30,464 bases of DNA from JAGXLC01 sp964585385 (GTDB lineage Bacteria; Bacteroidota; Bacteroidia; Bacteroidales; UBA12077), in NCBI GenBank assembly GCA_964585385.1, contig CAZPDP010000042.1:1-30464 (forward strand), in the 5' to 3' direction. Shown piece by piece: positions 1-7,600 of the stretch (positions are counted from its first letter, which is position 1; every line of letters begins with the position of its first letter). Made by a program: the position numbers and the translations under genes. The notes below the pieces were generated by a model. The model ran no database searches. It saw only the letters and a list, made by a program, of their open reading frames with translations, and was not told where the DNA came from.

Positions 1-191
1 CAAAGGAAGAAGTAATAATATTTAAGTTATCAACCATATATTAGAGTTTCACCAACATTTTTAAATAAGAAATAATTCTAAAGCCTTTAAAATAAGGTGT
101 TAAGTTTTTATATAGCCTTTATTTGAAACAGTTAGAAAAGCTTGTATCTATATGTATCAGACCATAAAACCGATTGCTCCGAAGCTGAATG

Positions 192-232
192 TTAAATAAG
201 AATCTGACGCTACTTTCAGGGCTCTTATTTAA
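192..232. repeat. Inverted repeat in the left intergenic region
   Basis: A 10-base arm at 192-201 (TTAAATAAGA) is matched by its exact reverse complement at 223-232. Inside the loop a second short pair, CTGA at 204-207 and TCAG at 216-219, would extend the fold. No good U-run follows on the plus strand, so it is a weak terminator candidate for a gene that ended left of the window. Bases 1-465 hold no convincing gene; this hairpin, a possible promoter element and the leader fold at 344-410 are all that can be seen there. Confidence 0.4.
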
Positions 233-234
233 AA

Positions 235-242
235 TATATTTG
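235..242 (+). promoter_or_regulatory. Possible -7 element (TATATTTG) for the betaine-synthesis/metE genes
   Basis: TATATTTG fits the Bacteroidota -7 consensus TAnnTTTG. No TTTG is found at the expected 19-base spacing upstream, so support is weak. If it is used, the transcript would start near 250 and carry a leader of about 215 nt before the methyltransferase start at 466. Confidence 0.25.
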
Positions 243-343
243 AAAATACTTGTCAATTAAGCTTTATACATCCAATAACACCGGGTGCTTATTTAAAATG
301 ATAATTATAAACATAATGCACGCCGGGCTTGTATTATGACAGG

Positions 344-410
344 TTATTTTTCACAGAAAGGAATCTATATACTTATAACCAGATCAAGGTGACCCCTGCA
401 AAGTGGGGGC
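344..410 (+). promoter_or_regulatory. Possibly structured leader before the glycine methyltransferase gene
   Basis: Two complementary segments are visible. GGTTAT at 344-349 pairs with ATAACC at 375-380, and CCCC at 393-396 pairs with GGGG at 405-408 across a short loop. The G/C-rich tract stands out in an otherwise very A/T-rich spacer just upstream of a SAM-consuming gene. I could not match it to SAM-I, SAM-II, SAH, glycine, THF or cobalamin aptamer consensus from memory, so the class, and whether it is a riboswitch at all, is unknown. Confidence 0.25.
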
Positions 411-465
411 TGAATGACTAATTATTAGATTTTTACCAAATTGTTTAACACTAAAACAGAATATT

Positions 466-1248
466 ATGGAAACTTTAGAGAAAAAGAAACAGAAAGAAAT
501 GAAAACGAAAAGTTCGAACTTTTATCAAAAACAATACCAGGATGAATTTGTGGATCTCTGGGATGATTTGATTAATTGGGAAGGACGCACTAAAGGCGAA
601 GGCGATTTCTTTATCCAGGAGTTGAAAGACCATAAAGTGAATAAAGTTCTGGATGCAGCCACAGGGACTGGCTATCATTCTGTAAGACTGACAAATGCTG
701 GTTTTGAGGTGCATAGTGCAGATGGCAAAAAGAATATGTTAGCAAAAGCTTTTAATAACGCTAAGAAAAGAGATATAATTCTCCGTACTATTCATTGTGA
801 CTGGAGAAATCTTACCGAAAACATTCATGAAACGTATGATGCTGTTATCTGTCTTGGTAATTCCTTTACACACTTGTTCCGTGAAGAAGACAGAAGGAAA
901 GTGCTAGCTGAATTTTATTCTGTTCTTGAGCCAAATGGTTTATTGATATTGGACCAGAGGAATTACGATATAATGCTGGAAAAAGGATATCAAAACAAGC
1001 ATAAATATTATTATGTCGGTGATAACGTGGAAGCTAAGCCGGAATCCATATCGGATGAACTCGTTCGGTTCAGTTATAAATTTCCTAACAATTCAGTGCA
1101 TCACCTGAATATGTTTCCATTGAGAAAAGAATATACTCAATCTTTGATTAAACAGGCCGGTTTTCAAACTGTTAAAACCTATGGTGATTTTCAGGAAACC
1201 TATAAACAGGATGAACCGGATTTCTTCATTCATGTAGCGGAGAAATAA
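466..1248 (+). CDS. Glycine/sarcosine N-methyltransferase (SAM-dependent)
   Basis: This protein probably methylates glycine to sarcosine and then dimethylglycine with SAM, the first two steps of glycine betaine synthesis from glycine. It has a class I Rossmann methyltransferase fold with SAM motif I DAATGTGYHS near residue 63. It then carries the stretch DAVICLGNSFTHLF and LDQRNYDIMLEKG, which closely follows GNMT/GSMT family members (animal GNMT has AVICLGNSFAHL and IDHRNYDYIL). The length of 260 aa suits a bacterial GSMT. The first residues are lysine-rich and an alternative start lies at codon 12 (ATG at 499). No Shine-Dalgarno sequence decides between them. metE follows after 55 bases in the same direction, which fits co-transcription of a SAM user with a methyl supplier. 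The enzyme for the last betaine step lies about 21 kb away at 22471. Family assignment is firm; the exact substrate range (glycine only, or glycine plus sarcosine) is inferred. Confidence 0.85.
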   Translation: METLEKKKQKEMKTKSSNFYQKQYQDEFVDLWDDLINWEGRTKGEGDFFIQELKDHKVNKVLDAATGTGYHSVRLTNAGFEVHSADGKKNMLAKAFNNAKKRDIILRTIHCDWRNLTENIHETYDAVICLGNSFTHLFREEDRRKVLAEFYSVLEPNGLLILDQRNYDIMLEKGYQNKHKYYYVGDNVEAKPESISDELVRFSYKFPNNSVHHLNMFPLRKEYTQSLIKQAGFQTVKTYGDFQETYKQDEPDFFIHVAEK

Positions 1249-1303
1249 AACTATGCATTTCTTTTAAAGTATGTTGAATTACGAAAATTAAAAAGGAGTA
1301 ACG

Positions 1304-3622
1304 ATGATTAAGACGCATATATTAGGTTATCCAAGAATTGGAGCTAAAAGAGAAATAAAAAAAGCATGTGAGAAGTACTGGTCTGGTAAAATCACACTCC
1401 AGGAGCTTGTTGAAACCGGAAAAGAACAGCGTCAGTACAACTGGGCCCTTCAAAAGGAAGCGGGTCTTGACCTTGTTCCGGTTAACGATTTTTCTTTCTA
1501 CGATCATGTTCTGGATATGATTATGGCAGTGGGAGCGATACCCGACAGGTACAACGATCTGGAGAATTTTGATCCACTTGATTTGTATTTTGCCATGGCT
1601 CGTGGATATCAAAAGGGCAATTACGATATCATTCCCATGGAAATGACCAAGTGGTTTGATACCAACTACCACTATATTGTTCCTGAATTTAAAAAGGATC
1701 AAAAGTTTGAATATTTCTCAGATAAAATTATTGAGGAATACCGGGAAGCAAAATCGTCCGGCGTGAATCCCAAGCCGGTAATTACCGGCCCGGTGTCCTT
1801 CTTACTGCTGGGAAAGGAAAAAGAAGAAGGTTTTGACAGGATCGACCTGGTCGATTCCTTGCTGCCTGTTTATTTTGAGATACTTGAAAAGCTTAAAAAG
1901 GAAGGCGCAGAATGGATCCAGTTTGATGAACCCTTCCTGGCAATGGATTTAAATGACAAGCAGAAAGAAGCGTATAAAGATGTGTATACACGAATCAGTA
2001 ACCGTTTTGCCGGTTTGAATTTTTTGATTGCAACTTATTTTGAAGGACTCCACGATAACACCGATCTGGCCGTTTCATTACCGGTAGAGGCACTACACCT
2101 TGACCTGGTAAGAGCGCCGGAACAATTGAAAGATGTATTGGGAAAAACACCCAATTCGTTAATGCTTTCATTGGGAATTGTGGATGGAAGAAACATCTGG
2201 AAAAATGATTACAACCATTCCCTCGGTATCATAAAAGAAGCAACACATGTAAAGGATGAAAAGCAATTAATGGTTTCAACATCCTGTTCATTGCTTCATG
2301 TGCCTTATGATCTTGACCTGGAAGACGATGAAAAGGCTCTGCCGGGTGAAGTGAAGAACTGGATGGCCTTTGCAAAGCAAAAGCTGGGAGAGGTGAAAAC
2401 CCTCGCTCTGGCCTCAGACATGAAAACTTTACCGGAGGTAAAAGATGTTCTGATAGAAAATAAGGAAGCGATTGACAGTCGCAAAACTTCAACCAGAATC
2501 CATAAAGAATCAGTAAGTCAGAGAATCAGTGCAATCTCCGGGGAGATGCTCAAGAGAGACAGTGAATTCCAAAAAAGGAAACAAATTCAGGGTTCAGAGC
2601 TCGATTTACCGGAATTTCCGACTACTACCATCGGTTCATTCCCACAGACTAAAGAGGTAAGACAACTGAGGAGAAAGTATAAGAAACAAGAGATTTCTAA
2701 AGAAGAGTATGAAAATAACCTGAAGGAGAAAATAAGAGAGGTGATTCAAAAACAGGAAGAAGCAGGCCTTGATGTCCTCGTTCACGGAGAATTTGAACGC
2801 AACGATATGGTTGAGTACTTCGGTGAACAATTGGAAGGGTTTGCTTTCACCAAGAACGGCTGGGTTCAGAGTTATGGCTCAAGAGGTGTTAAACCGCCTG
2901 TTATTTACGGTGACGTAGAGCGACCTGAAGCGATGACAGTCAAATGGTCAGCCTACGCCCAATCCTTAACCGATAAGCAGGTGAAGGGCATGCTCACAGG
3001 GCCCGTAACCATACTACAATGGTCATTTGCCCGTAACGACCAGCCGAGAAAAGATACAGCCTTCCAGATTGCACTGGCCATTAGAGATGAGGTTAAAGAC
3101 CTTGAAGAGGCTGGGATTAAGCTTATCCAGATTGATGAACCGGCTTTCAGGGAAGGACTACCGCTCAGGAGAAAAGACTGGGAAGCTTATCTTGAATGGG
3201 CTGTGAAGGCTTTCAGGCTGGCTTCATCAGCAGTGGAAAACGGGACTCAGATTCATACACATATGTGTTATTCTGAATTCAACGACATCATACACAACAT
3301 TGCCGACCTGGATGCCGATGTGATTACCATAGAAACATCCAGATCGCAGATGGAACTGTTGGATGCCTTCGGAGAATTTAAGTATCCGAACGAAATCGGA
3401 CCCGGTGTTTATGATATTCACAGTCCGAGAATTCCTTCAACTGAAGAAATGGCCGAATTGATGGGGAAAGCATCCAAAGTGATTCCTAAGAATCAGTTGT
3501 GGGTGAACCCGGATTGTGGCCTGAAGACCAGGAAATTCGAAGAAACCTGGCCTGCACTTGAAAATATGGTCCGGGCGGCTAAAAAGCTAAGAGCATCCAA
3601 TGCGAAAGAAGTTGCTAAGTAA
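1304..3622 (+). CDS. metE: Cobalamin-independent methionine synthase
   Basis: MetE transfers a methyl group from 5-methyltetrahydropteroyl-polyglutamate to homocysteine, making methionine in the cytoplasm without B12. The protein is 772 aa, the usual length, with two related barrel halves. It opens with the typical LGYPRIGAKREIKKA segment. The zinc ligands line up with the E. coli enzyme: His653 and Cys655 in IHTHMCY, Glu677 in TIETSRS and Cys738 in NPDCGLKTR. The second half starts at TTTIGSFPQTKEVR. The start is supported by AAAAAGGAG eight to nine bases upstream. No cobalamin riboswitch precedes it, although many B12-importing bacteria control metE that way. Here it sits behind a SAM-consuming methyltransferase instead, suggesting it serves a high methyl flux. 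No metH is present in the window. Confidence 0.97.
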   Translation: MIKTHILGYPRIGAKREIKKACEKYWSGKITLQELVETGKEQRQYNWALQKEAGLDLVPVNDFSFYDHVLDMIMAVGAIPDRYNDLENFDPLDLYFAMARGYQKGNYDIIPMEMTKWFDTNYHYIVPEFKKDQKFEYFSDKIIEEYREAKSSGVNPKPVITGPVSFLLLGKEKEEGFDRIDLVDSLLPVYFEILEKLKKEGAEWIQFDEPFLAMDLNDKQKEAYKDVYTRISNRFAGLNFLIATYFEGLHDNTDLAVSLPVEALHLDLVRAPEQLKDVLGKTPNSLMLSLGIVDGRNIWKNDYNHSLGIIKEATHVKDEKQLMVSTSCSLLHVPYDLDLEDDEKALPGEVKNWMAFAKQKLGEVKTLALASDMKTLPEVKDVLIENKEAIDSRKTSTRIHKESVSQRISAISGEMLKRDSEFQKRKQIQGSELDLPEFPTTTIGSFPQTKEVRQLRRKYKKQEISKEEYENNLKEKIREVIQKQEEAGLDVLVHGEFERNDMVEYFGEQLEGFAFTKNGWVQSYGSRGVKPPVIYGDVERPEAMTVKWSAYAQSLTDKQVKGMLTGPVTILQWSFARNDQPRKDTAFQIALAIRDEVKDLEEAGIKLIQIDEPAFREGLPLRRKDWEAYLEWAVKAFRLASSAVENGTQIHTHMCYSEFNDIIHNIADLDADVITIETSRSQMELLDAFGEFKYPNEIGPGVYDIHSPRIPSTEEMAELMGKASKVIPKNQLWVNPDCGLKTRKFEETWPALENMVRAAKKLRASNAKEVAK

Positions 3623-3655
3623 TGTTGGTCTCCATTTAACGCAATTTCATAAAGC

Positions 3656-3703
3656 GACTGTCTTTCAATTTAGGTTTCAACCCTGAAGGGCAGTCTCTTT
3701 TTT
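3656..3703 (+). terminator. Terminator after metE
   Basis: GACTG at 3656-3660 pairs with CAGTC at 3691-3695, with an inner CCC-tgaa-GGG hairpin directly against the right arm. The structure is followed by TCTTTTTT. It lies 33 bases after the metE stop and separates it from the convergent DUF1987 gene. Confidence 0.55.
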
Positions 3704-3807
3704 AATACTTATGTGATTTCGACTTAACAGATTTTATTTATATAGCTGGTATTCAGATGGCCAAAGATTTCGTAATGGGGTTATGTCAAACTTAATACCT
3801 GAAAAGA

Positions 3808-4242
3808 TTACCTATAACAGATATAATCGAATTTGATATCCAGTAATTCCTCCAGTTGTTTACCCGAGTCGAACATGTCTTCATCACCTTCCTGGTAATT
3901 CCAGGTCACAGTAAGCTCCTTTTCTTTAATTTTTAATTTGGAAAGTAATTGTATCATTTCAAGGAGCATTTTAAAAGAGGAAGAGTTGAAATATTCGAGG
4001 TCAAAGGTTACATTGGTCTTTTCCGGTGCAGTATCCACATAATCTTTCACCCAGTTGATAATTGGGTAGTAGAAATCTCCTGTATTTTCAGGTAAGGAGT
4101 GCCCTTTGAAAGTGATAATTCCGTTGGGGGTGTCAAGAATTATTTCAGGTGTTCGTTGTGTCCCGTTCACTTTAACGGACTTTTCACCTTTTATTTCCTT
4201 TATATTATCCGGGTCGATGTAACTGTAAACAGTGTCTTTCAT
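3808..4242 (-). CDS. DUF1987 / SiaC-family regulatory phosphoprotein
   Basis: A 144-aa cytoplasmic protein with the DUF1987 pattern: an N-terminal TPEIILDTPNGIITFKGHSLPEN segment, a central FDLEYFNSSSFKMLLEM segment, and a C-terminal DMFDSGKQLEELLDIKF tail. In Pseudomonas aeruginosa SiaC is an anti-sigma-antagonist-like partner of a diguanylate cyclase, switched by the SiaA phosphatase and SiaB kinase. The NSSSFK segment contains the serine/threonine-rich spot where such proteins are phosphorylated. No SiaA, SiaB or cyclase is in the window, so its partners are unknown and it seems unrelated to the flanking B12 genes. An 18-base palindrome lies just upstream (4259-4276). Confidence 0.75.
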   Translation of the reverse strand: MKDTVYSYIDPDNIKEIKGEKSVKVNGTQRTPEIILDTPNGIITFKGHSLPENTGDFYYPIINWVKDYVDTAPEKTNVTFDLEYFNSSSFKMLLEMIQLLSKLKIKEKELTVTWNYQEGDEDMFDSGKQLEELLDIKFDYICYR

Positions 4243-4258
4243 TGGTCTCGTATTTAGG

Positions 4259-4276
4259 GTAAATTTGAATTTACCT
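4259..4276. repeat. Palindrome upstream of the SiaC-like gene
   Basis: GGTAAATT and AATTTACC are perfect inverted arms around a 2-base centre, 17 bases before the start of the minus-strand SiaC-like gene. The position fits an operator or a short 5'-UTR hairpin. No promoter of Bacteroidota form was recognised near it, so the role is unknown. Confidence 0.35.
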
Positions 4277-4386
4277 ATTTAACGGATACTATAAAGGTTA
4301 AGTTAGTGAAATGTGGGTGATCATATCAAAAAAATTGATGAATCCTTTAGAAATTGGGATGAAATACCCTCTGAGCTTTTATGAGA

Positions 4387-5424
4387 TTAAGGGTTGCTTA
4401 CCCCGGCTTTTTCAAATGATGCCATTTCATTGATGAAATTTACTGCTGAAACGACTATTGGATAGGCCACGGCTGCCCCGGTTCCTTCGCCAAGTCGCAT
4501 GTTCAGTTTCAGTAAAGGATTTGCATTAAGGTATTCAAGCATTTTTCTGTGACCTTTTTCATCCGATTGATGGGAGAATATACAATATTCCAGGGTTTTC
4601 GGCTCAATTTTATGGGCCACCAGAAAAGCTGCTGTAACGTTAAATCCATCTACCAGGATTGTCATGTTCAATTCGGCAGCTTTCAAAAAGGCGCCTGTAA
4701 TCATGGCCGTTTCAAATCCACCAAAGTGAGCGAGTAAAGATAAAGGAGAACCGTTGTCATTGTAAAGATTGAGAGATTGTTCCAATACAGCTTTTTTTTT
4801 GCGGACCCCTTCATCATCTAGGCCGGTTCCCTTACCTACACAGTTTTCCAGGTGTTCGCCGGTGATTGTATGCATAAGCAGGGCTGAGGAAGAAGTGTTT
4901 GCAATGCCCATTTCACCGAAACCTATTACATTACAGCTTTCCTCATGACATATTTTTACTGCTTCTGCACCCTTTGCCATTGCTGATCTGCATTGTTCTT
5001 CAGTCATGGCCGGGCCATTCAGGAAACTTTGAGTTCCATGGGCAATTTTGTAATTCAGAAGTTTTTCTTTCTCCCGGTAGGTGAATTCGCCTTTTACCCC
5101 CGAATCAACTACTTTTACATGGATGTTGTGTTGCTTTGAAAATACATTGATGGCTGCTCCTTTGTCAATAAAATTTAATACCATTTGCCGGGTTACTTCC
5201 TGGGGAAAAGGACTTACTCCCTCGTTGGCGATTCCATGGTCTCCTGAAAATACTATGATGTTGGGATTTCTCAATTCCGGCGAGTCTGTTTGCTGGATTA
5301 AACAGATTTGCAAGGCAATTTCTTCAAGTTTGCCCAGAGATCCGGGTGGTTTGGTTTTGTTATCTATCTTATGCTTTATTTTGTCCTTGATTTTCTGGTT
5401 GGGTTTCGATATAGAATAATTCAT
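4387..5424 (-). CDS. cobT: Nicotinate-nucleotide:dimethylbenzimidazole phosphoribosyltransferase
   Basis: CobT activates the lower-ligand base by making alpha-ribazole phosphate from nicotinate mononucleotide and dimethylbenzimidazole or a related base. The 345-aa protein shows the family signatures: KPPGSLGKLEEIA near residue 26, FSGDHGIANEGVSP, GFGEMGIANTSSSA, the glycine-rich HFGGFETAMITGA and the C-terminal RLGEGTGAA containing the catalytic glutamate. It is the last gene of the minus-strand salvage operon. The cobU stop is 10 bases upstream, so the two are surely co-transcribed. The product joins GDP-cobinamide in the CobS reaction, so together with CobU, CobS and CobC it completes nucleotide-loop assembly. 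No bluB for base synthesis is in the window, so the base is probably acquired elsewhere. Confidence 0.97.
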   Translation of the reverse strand: MNYSISKPNQKIKDKIKHKIDNKTKPPGSLGKLEEIALQICLIQQTDSPELRNPNIIVFSGDHGIANEGVSPFPQEVTRQMVLNFIDKGAAINVFSKQHNIHVKVVDSGVKGEFTYREKEKLLNYKIAHGTQSFLNGPAMTEEQCRSAMAKGAEAVKICHEESCNVIGFGEMGIANTSSSALLMHTITGEHLENCVGKGTGLDDEGVRKKKAVLEQSLNLYNDNGSPLSLLAHFGGFETAMITGAFLKAAELNMTILVDGFNVTAAFLVAHKIEPKTLEYCIFSHQSDEKGHRKMLEYLNANPLLKLNMRLGEGTGAAVAYPIVVSAVNFINEMASFEKAGVSNP

Positions 5425-5434
5425 ACTAATAGAT

Positions 5435-5944
5435 TTATTTGATTTTCGTAGAAATTCCTGATATCATCAGGTATACTGCTTCTGCTTTTTTGGCTATATA
5501 TTGATTGGTCCATCCCTGCAGGTCATTGAATCGCATTTGAGTCAGGCTGTTTGGGTGGGCTCCCATACCCAGTTCATTTGAAACAATAATGAATTCGGCA
5601 TTCTGCTGTGTCAGGTAATCAATTTCCCTTTCAGCTTCCTGGAGTGATTTGTCAATATCCTGTTTGTTGTCGTAAAAAAAATTCGTTAGCCAGAGGGTAA
5701 TACAGTCTATTACAACAATTTGATTATTGAAACCATGTTTGCTGAAATATTTTTCCTCTTCAAGGGTAATCCAGTTATCCGGCCTGTCCTGTTTATGTCT
5801 TCTAATCCTCCGGGCATGATCTTTATCCCATATTCTTGAAGTTGCAAGGAAAATGGGTTTTTGCGATTTTTCTTCGGCCATTTTTTGCGCAAGGCTGCTT
5901 TTGCCACTTCTTTGGCCGCCTGTTACCAGGATTAGCTTTCCCAT
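5435..5944 (-). CDS. cobU: Adenosylcobinamide kinase / guanylyltransferase
   Basis: This bifunctional enzyme phosphorylates adenosylcobinamide and transfers GMP to it, giving GDP-cobinamide. The 169-aa protein has the P-loop GGQRSGKS at residues 9-16. His50 in RRIRRHKQDRP matches the guanylylated histidine of Salmonella CobU. It also has the conserved DCITLWLTN and NELGMGAHP segments, and ends VYLMISGISTKIK as the family does. The start overlaps the end of cobC by 13 bases, indicating translational coupling. Its presence shows that this organism salvages cobinamide or remodels imported corrinoids, since no de novo corrin-ring genes are nearby. Confidence 0.96.
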   Translation of the reverse strand: MGKLILVTGGQRSGKSSLAQKMAEEKSQKPIFLATSRIWDKDHARRIRRHKQDRPDNWITLEEEKYFSKHGFNNQIVVIDCITLWLTNFFYDNKQDIDKSLQEAEREIDYLTQQNAEFIIVSNELGMGAHPNSLTQMRFNDLQGWTNQYIAKKAEAVYLMISGISTKIK

Positions 5945-6519
5945 TCTCTGCAGGTTAAGAATTCTACATTGTAGTGATGGTCTTTGATATGCTCTACTCT
6001 TATAAGTATATTATAATGCAGCTTTACAGAAAAACCTTTGTTTACAGGCATCTCCAGGATGTAAGCAAGAAGGGATCGGAGAATCCCTGCATGAGTGATA
6101 ACCAGTACTTTATCATAATCTTTTTGAATCAGGTCGTCCCAGAAAACCTTCGCCCTGTTGTATAAATCAAGGTGACTTTCCCCGTTGGGTGTACGAGCTT
6201 CTACAAAGTTTTTCATCCATTTTTCAATTTCTTCCCGGTTGATTGTATTCCAGTTTCTCATTTCCCAGTCTCCGAAATTCATTTCCATTATTCTTTTGTC
6301 TTTCTCAATAGGTTGCTTTTGGGCTAACTCGTGTGCCAGTTTTTCGCACCGTTGCAGAGGACTGGTAATGATTTGATCGAGCTCATTGAGGGGAATGATT
6401 TCTTTTAATTTGGCTGCATTTACCCTGAAATCCTCATGAACTAAATCAATATCTGTATGTCCGTAAAATGTTTCCTCCGGAACATCCGGTCGCGTATGTC
6501 TTAACAAATAAATTATCAT
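5932..6519 (-). CDS. cobC: Alpha-ribazole phosphatase (histidine phosphatase family)
   Basis: A 195-aa histidine phosphatase that probably removes the 5'-phosphate of alpha-ribazole phosphate or cobalamin phosphate in nucleotide-loop assembly. The catalytic histidine is His8 in LLRHTRP. The common RHG is RHT here, a known kind of variation in the alpha-ribazole phosphatase group. The second histidine is in VITHAG and the arginine in SPLQRCEKLA. The assignment to CobC rather than a general phosphoglycerate-mutase-like phosphatase rests on its place between cobS (11 bases upstream) and cobU (overlapping). Confidence 0.9.
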   Translation of the reverse strand: MIIYLLRHTRPDVPEETFYGHTDIDLVHEDFRVNAAKLKEIIPLNELDQIITSPLQRCEKLAHELAQKQPIEKDKRIMEMNFGDWEMRNWNTINREEIEKWMKNFVEARTPNGESHLDLYNRAKVFWDDLIQKDYDKVLVITHAGILRSLLAYILEMPVNKGFSVKLHYNILIRVEHIKDHHYNVEFLTCREWES

Positions 6520-6530
6520 AATATGCTACT

Positions 6531-7310
6531 TTAATTTACAACAGAAACTATCTCATCTAACATTAGAACAGATAAGTAGAAGGCAAGTTCAGTAAGTTGC
6601 TGCATCGCCCCCAAACAGTCTCCTGTATATCCGCCAATCCACTTTTTCAGGTAACGGGCAAAGAAGAAATATACCAGGTAAATAAAGGGTATTGTTAAGA
6701 AAATATACCAGGAAGGGAAAAGAAATAAGGGTATCACTGCTGTTATAATAGCAAGAAGTAGTTCTTTGGTTTTAAGTTTTTTTCCCAGGGGTTTAGACTT
6801 GCTTGTTTCATCATCCCTTACATATTGATGAGTATAAATAAAGTGCGCAGCAAAATACCGGCTGATAGCATGTCCTGCAATAAATACCATTGGGAGAAAG
6901 TTGCTGTTGATTTCAGATAAGGCAACGAATTTAGAAAGCAATAGGAAAAACATGCCAATCATACCATAAGCTCCTATCCTGGAATCTTTCATTATTTGAA
7001 GAATGCGCCTTTTGCTCCAGCCCCCTCCGAAACCGTCGCACACATCGGCAAATCCATCTTCATGAAAAGCGCCTGTAAGCAATATGGAGCTAACCATGGC
7101 TGCAATAACAGCCAATTGCAATGGTAAGATGTAATTGACAGCAAAAAAGACCAATCCGCTGGATAGTCCAACAATCCAACCCATCATGGGAAGGAACTTG
7201 CTGCTTGAGTTAAGGTATTTCTCAGAGTAGGATAGGTTCTTGCTCACCGGTATCCGGGTAAAAAACATAATAGCAGTCTGAAAAATGTTCCACTCCCTTT
7301 TGAATTTCAT
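6531..7310 (-). CDS. cobS: Adenosylcobinamide-GDP ribazoletransferase (cobalamin synthase)
   Basis: CobS is an inner-membrane enzyme joining GDP-cobinamide and alpha-ribazole (phosphate) to give adenosylcobalamin. The 259-aa protein has several hydrophobic segments and the diagnostic acidic motif HEDGFADVCDGFGGGWSKRR, followed by KDSRIGAYG. An FFTRIPV segment lies near the N-terminus. Its ATG overlaps the stop of the upstream small Cys-rich gene by one base (TAATG at 7308-7312), so translation is likely coupled. Confidence 0.96.
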   Translation of the reverse strand: MKFKREWNIFQTAIMFFTRIPVSKNLSYSEKYLNSSSKFLPMMGWIVGLSSGLVFFAVNYILPLQLAVIAAMVSSILLTGAFHEDGFADVCDGFGGGWSKRRILQIMKDSRIGAYGMIGMFFLLLSKFVALSEINSNFLPMVFIAGHAISRYFAAHFIYTHQYVRDDETSKSKPLGKKLKTKELLLAIITAVIPLFLFPSWYIFLTIPFIYLVYFFFARYLKKWIGGYTGDCLGAMQQLTELAFYLSVLMLDEIVSVVN

Positions 7311-7519
7311 TACGATTTCTTTTTCTTTCCTTCTCTGAGTTCTTTATCCGGGTCGGTGTTGAATTTTTTTAAACATTCCAGGCAGAGGCATTCTGCATAC
7401 AGTTTGCCAATAGCTACCTGGGCATCTTTGGTTAAATTGAGTTGCATGCAATCACAGTTGAAGATGTCATCTGTTTTGCATTCAAACTCTTGACCGCAAT
7501 GAGGGCAGTTTTTTATCAT
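7310..7519 (-). CDS. Small cysteine-rich CWC-type protein
   Basis: A 69-aa soluble protein with eight cysteines in the pattern C5xxC8, C14, C22xC24, C44xC46xxC49, followed by a basic tail KKKKS. The arrangement fits the cysteine-rich CWC family (named for a Cys-x-Cys motif) and suggests binding of zinc or another metal. Its function is unknown. It is the first gene of the cobS-cobC-cobU-cobT run, overlaps cobS by one base, and begins only 17 bases after the terminator behind btuG. A role in metal or corrinoid handling is a guess from context. Confidence 0.75.
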   Translation of the reverse strand: MIKNCPHCGQEFECKTDDIFNCDCMQLNLTKDAQVAIGKLYAECLCLECLKKFNTDPDKELREGKKKKS

Positions 7520-7530
7520 GCTATAAAGAT

Positions 7531-7591
7531 AAAAAAGCTGCGGAAAAAAAACATAAGGGGAATTATGAGTATGGATTTATTTTTCCGCAGC
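7531..7591 (-). ncRNA. Terminator hairpin behind btuG whose loop is antisense to the corrinoid-protein start (candidate trans-acting RNA)
   Basis: As minus-strand RNA, a 12-base arm (7591 to 7580, GCUGCGGAAAAA) pairs perfectly with 7548 to 7537. The stem encloses a 31-nt loop and is followed by six U residues (7536 to 7531). It starts 10 bases after the btuG stop, so it is a textbook intrinsic terminator for the btuB-btuG transcript. What is unusual is the loop. Its 7579-7559 portion is perfectly complementary over 21 nt to 15135-15155 of the plus-strand mRNA. That target covers the end of the Shine-Dalgarno sequence, the ATG and nearly five codons of the corrinoid-protein gene. A stable 3'-end RNA released from the btuB-btuG mRNA could block translation of that gene. 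The hairpin and complementarity are seen; existence as a free RNA is inferred. Confidence 0.5.
7537..7591 (-). terminator. Intrinsic terminator between btuG and the cobalamin-assembly genes
   Basis: Stem arms at 7580-7591 and 7537-7548 (12 perfect pairs) are followed on the minus strand by U6. The hairpin stands between btuG and the Cys-rich/cobS/cobC/cobU/cobT genes. Those genes must therefore be expressed by read-through or from a promoter I could not find in the 17 bases left. It could set a high ratio of surface transport proteins over salvage enzymes. Confidence 0.85.
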
Positions 7592-7600
7592 AATTATAAT

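Noticed and set aside
300..465. SAM-I riboswitch before the SAM-dependent methyltransferase gene
   Set aside because: The conserved SAM-I core blocks are absent; only unspecific hairpins are seen.
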